A stretch of DNA of 7,385 bases. Source: Actinomycetes bacterium (GTDB lineage Bacteria > Actinomycetota > Actinomycetes > JAJYSQ01). Shown piece by piece: positions 6,803 through 7,385 of this stretch. Within the stretch, counting starts at the first letter, position 1. The number at the start of each line of letters is the position of its first letter. Where the stretch lies: the NCBI GenBank assembly GCA_021793495.1, contig JAJYSQ010000072.1, forward strand, positions 1 through 7,385. The letters run 5' to 3'. The notes under the pieces were generated by a model. The model saw only the letters and a list, made by a program, of their open reading frames with translations. It searched no databases and was not told where the DNA came from. The position numbers and the translations under genes are program-made.

Positions 6803-7385
6803 GTGCTCGGTGGCGACGGCCTGCTCACCCACGACCTGCTCGCCGGGGAGAAGGCCCCCCAAGACGCGTGCGGGGTGTTCGGGGTGTGGGCGCCGGGCGA
6901 GGAGGTGTCCAAGCTCACCTACTTCGGGTTGTACGCGCTGCAGCACCGGGGTCAGGAGTCTGCGGGCATCGCGGTGAGCAACGGCTCGCAGATCCTGGTC
7001 TACAAGGACATGGGGCTGGTCGCCCAGGTGTTCAACGAGCCCGTGCTCTCCTCGCTGCGCGGCCACCTGGCGATCGGGCACGCGCGCTACTCGACGACCG
7101 GATCCAGCGTCTGGGAGAACGCCCAGCCGACCTTCCGGGCGACCGCGACCGGCAGCCTGGCGCTGGGGCACAACGGCAACCTGACGAACACCGGCGAGCT
7201 GCGCCGGCGGGTCGCGGCTCGCCGCGAGGCGGCCGGGGAGCTGGAGCTGCCGGTCGCCGGTGGCCTGGGGGCAACCAGCGACACGGACCTGGTCACGGCG
7301 CTGCTGGCCAGCTACCCGGATCGATCCATGGAGGAGGCGGCCTGCCAGGTCCTGCCGGGTCTTCGCGGGGCCTACAGCCTGGTGT
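6803..7385 (+). CDS. purF: Amidophosphoribosyltransferase, N-terminal part (3' truncated by window edge)
   Basis: PurF catalyses the committed step of purine synthesis, making 5-phosphoribosylamine from PRPP and glutamine. About 194 codons of a protein usually near 500 residues are present and the frame is open to the window edge. The N-terminal nucleophile (Ntn) glutaminase domain is clear: CGVFGVWAPGEEVSKLTYFG with Cys23, LQHRGQESAGIA (46-57), GHARYSTTG (92-100) and GHNGNLTN (122-129), then TSDTDLV. By analogy with family members, Cys23 becomes the N-terminal nucleophile after removal of a 22-residue propeptide. The PRPP-binding domain lies outside the window. The GTG start is fixed by the GAGGAG sequence 5 bases upstream. 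Confidence 0.97.
   Translation, partial: MLGGDGLLTHDLLAGEKAPQDACGVFGVWAPGEEVSKLTYFGLYALQHRGQESAGIAVSNGSQILVYKDMGLVAQVFNEPVLSSLRGHLAIGHARYSTTGSSVWENAQPTFRATATGSLALGHNGNLTNTGELRRRVAARREAAGELELPVAGGLGATSDTDLVTALLASYPDRSMEEAACQVLPGLRGAYSLV

Overview
This window is a de novo purine biosynthesis (pur) locus from a high-GC Gram-positive bacterium, most likely an actinomycete. The evidence is GC content near 75% in the pur genes, GTG starts, 4-base stop/start overlaps, TAnnnT-type -10 boxes, and the actinobacterial linkage of purL, an SCP-like protein and purF. Genus cannot be settled from the sequence.

Layout from left to right: the 3' part of purB (adenylosuccinate lyase), overlapped by 4 bases by purC (SAICAR synthetase). 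Next comes a roughly 1.3 kb interruption. It carries one reverse-strand gene for a DUF559/Vsr-like nuclease-fold protein with an AbiEi-like N-terminal domain, bracketed by two related 66-bp palindromes. On the outer side of each palindrome is a different tandem repeat: a 15-bp unit on the purC side and a 10-bp unit on the purS side. After it, purS, purQ and purL form a tight unit joined by 4-base overlaps (GTGA, ATGA). Five bases after purL is a small sterol-carrier-like (SCP2-fold) protein. Then come an apparently leaderless two-helix membrane protein and the start of purF, which runs off the right edge.

The metabolic genes cover several steps of IMP synthesis. PurF makes phosphoribosylamine from PRPP. 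PurS, PurQ and PurL together form FGAM synthase: PurQ releases ammonia from glutamine, PurL performs the ATP-dependent amidation, and PurS bridges them. PurC makes SAICAR and PurB cleaves SAICAR and adenylosuccinate. The SCP-like and membrane proteins have no established role in the pathway.

The part that ordinary purine genes do not explain is 1481-2727. The two 66-bp palindromes align end to end without gaps (46 of 66 bases identical). The enclosed gene has visibly lower GC than its neighbours, and the right-hand tandem repeat runs up to the likely purS promoter. The arrangement suggests an inserted nuclease-plus-palindrome unit, but mobility and function are inference.
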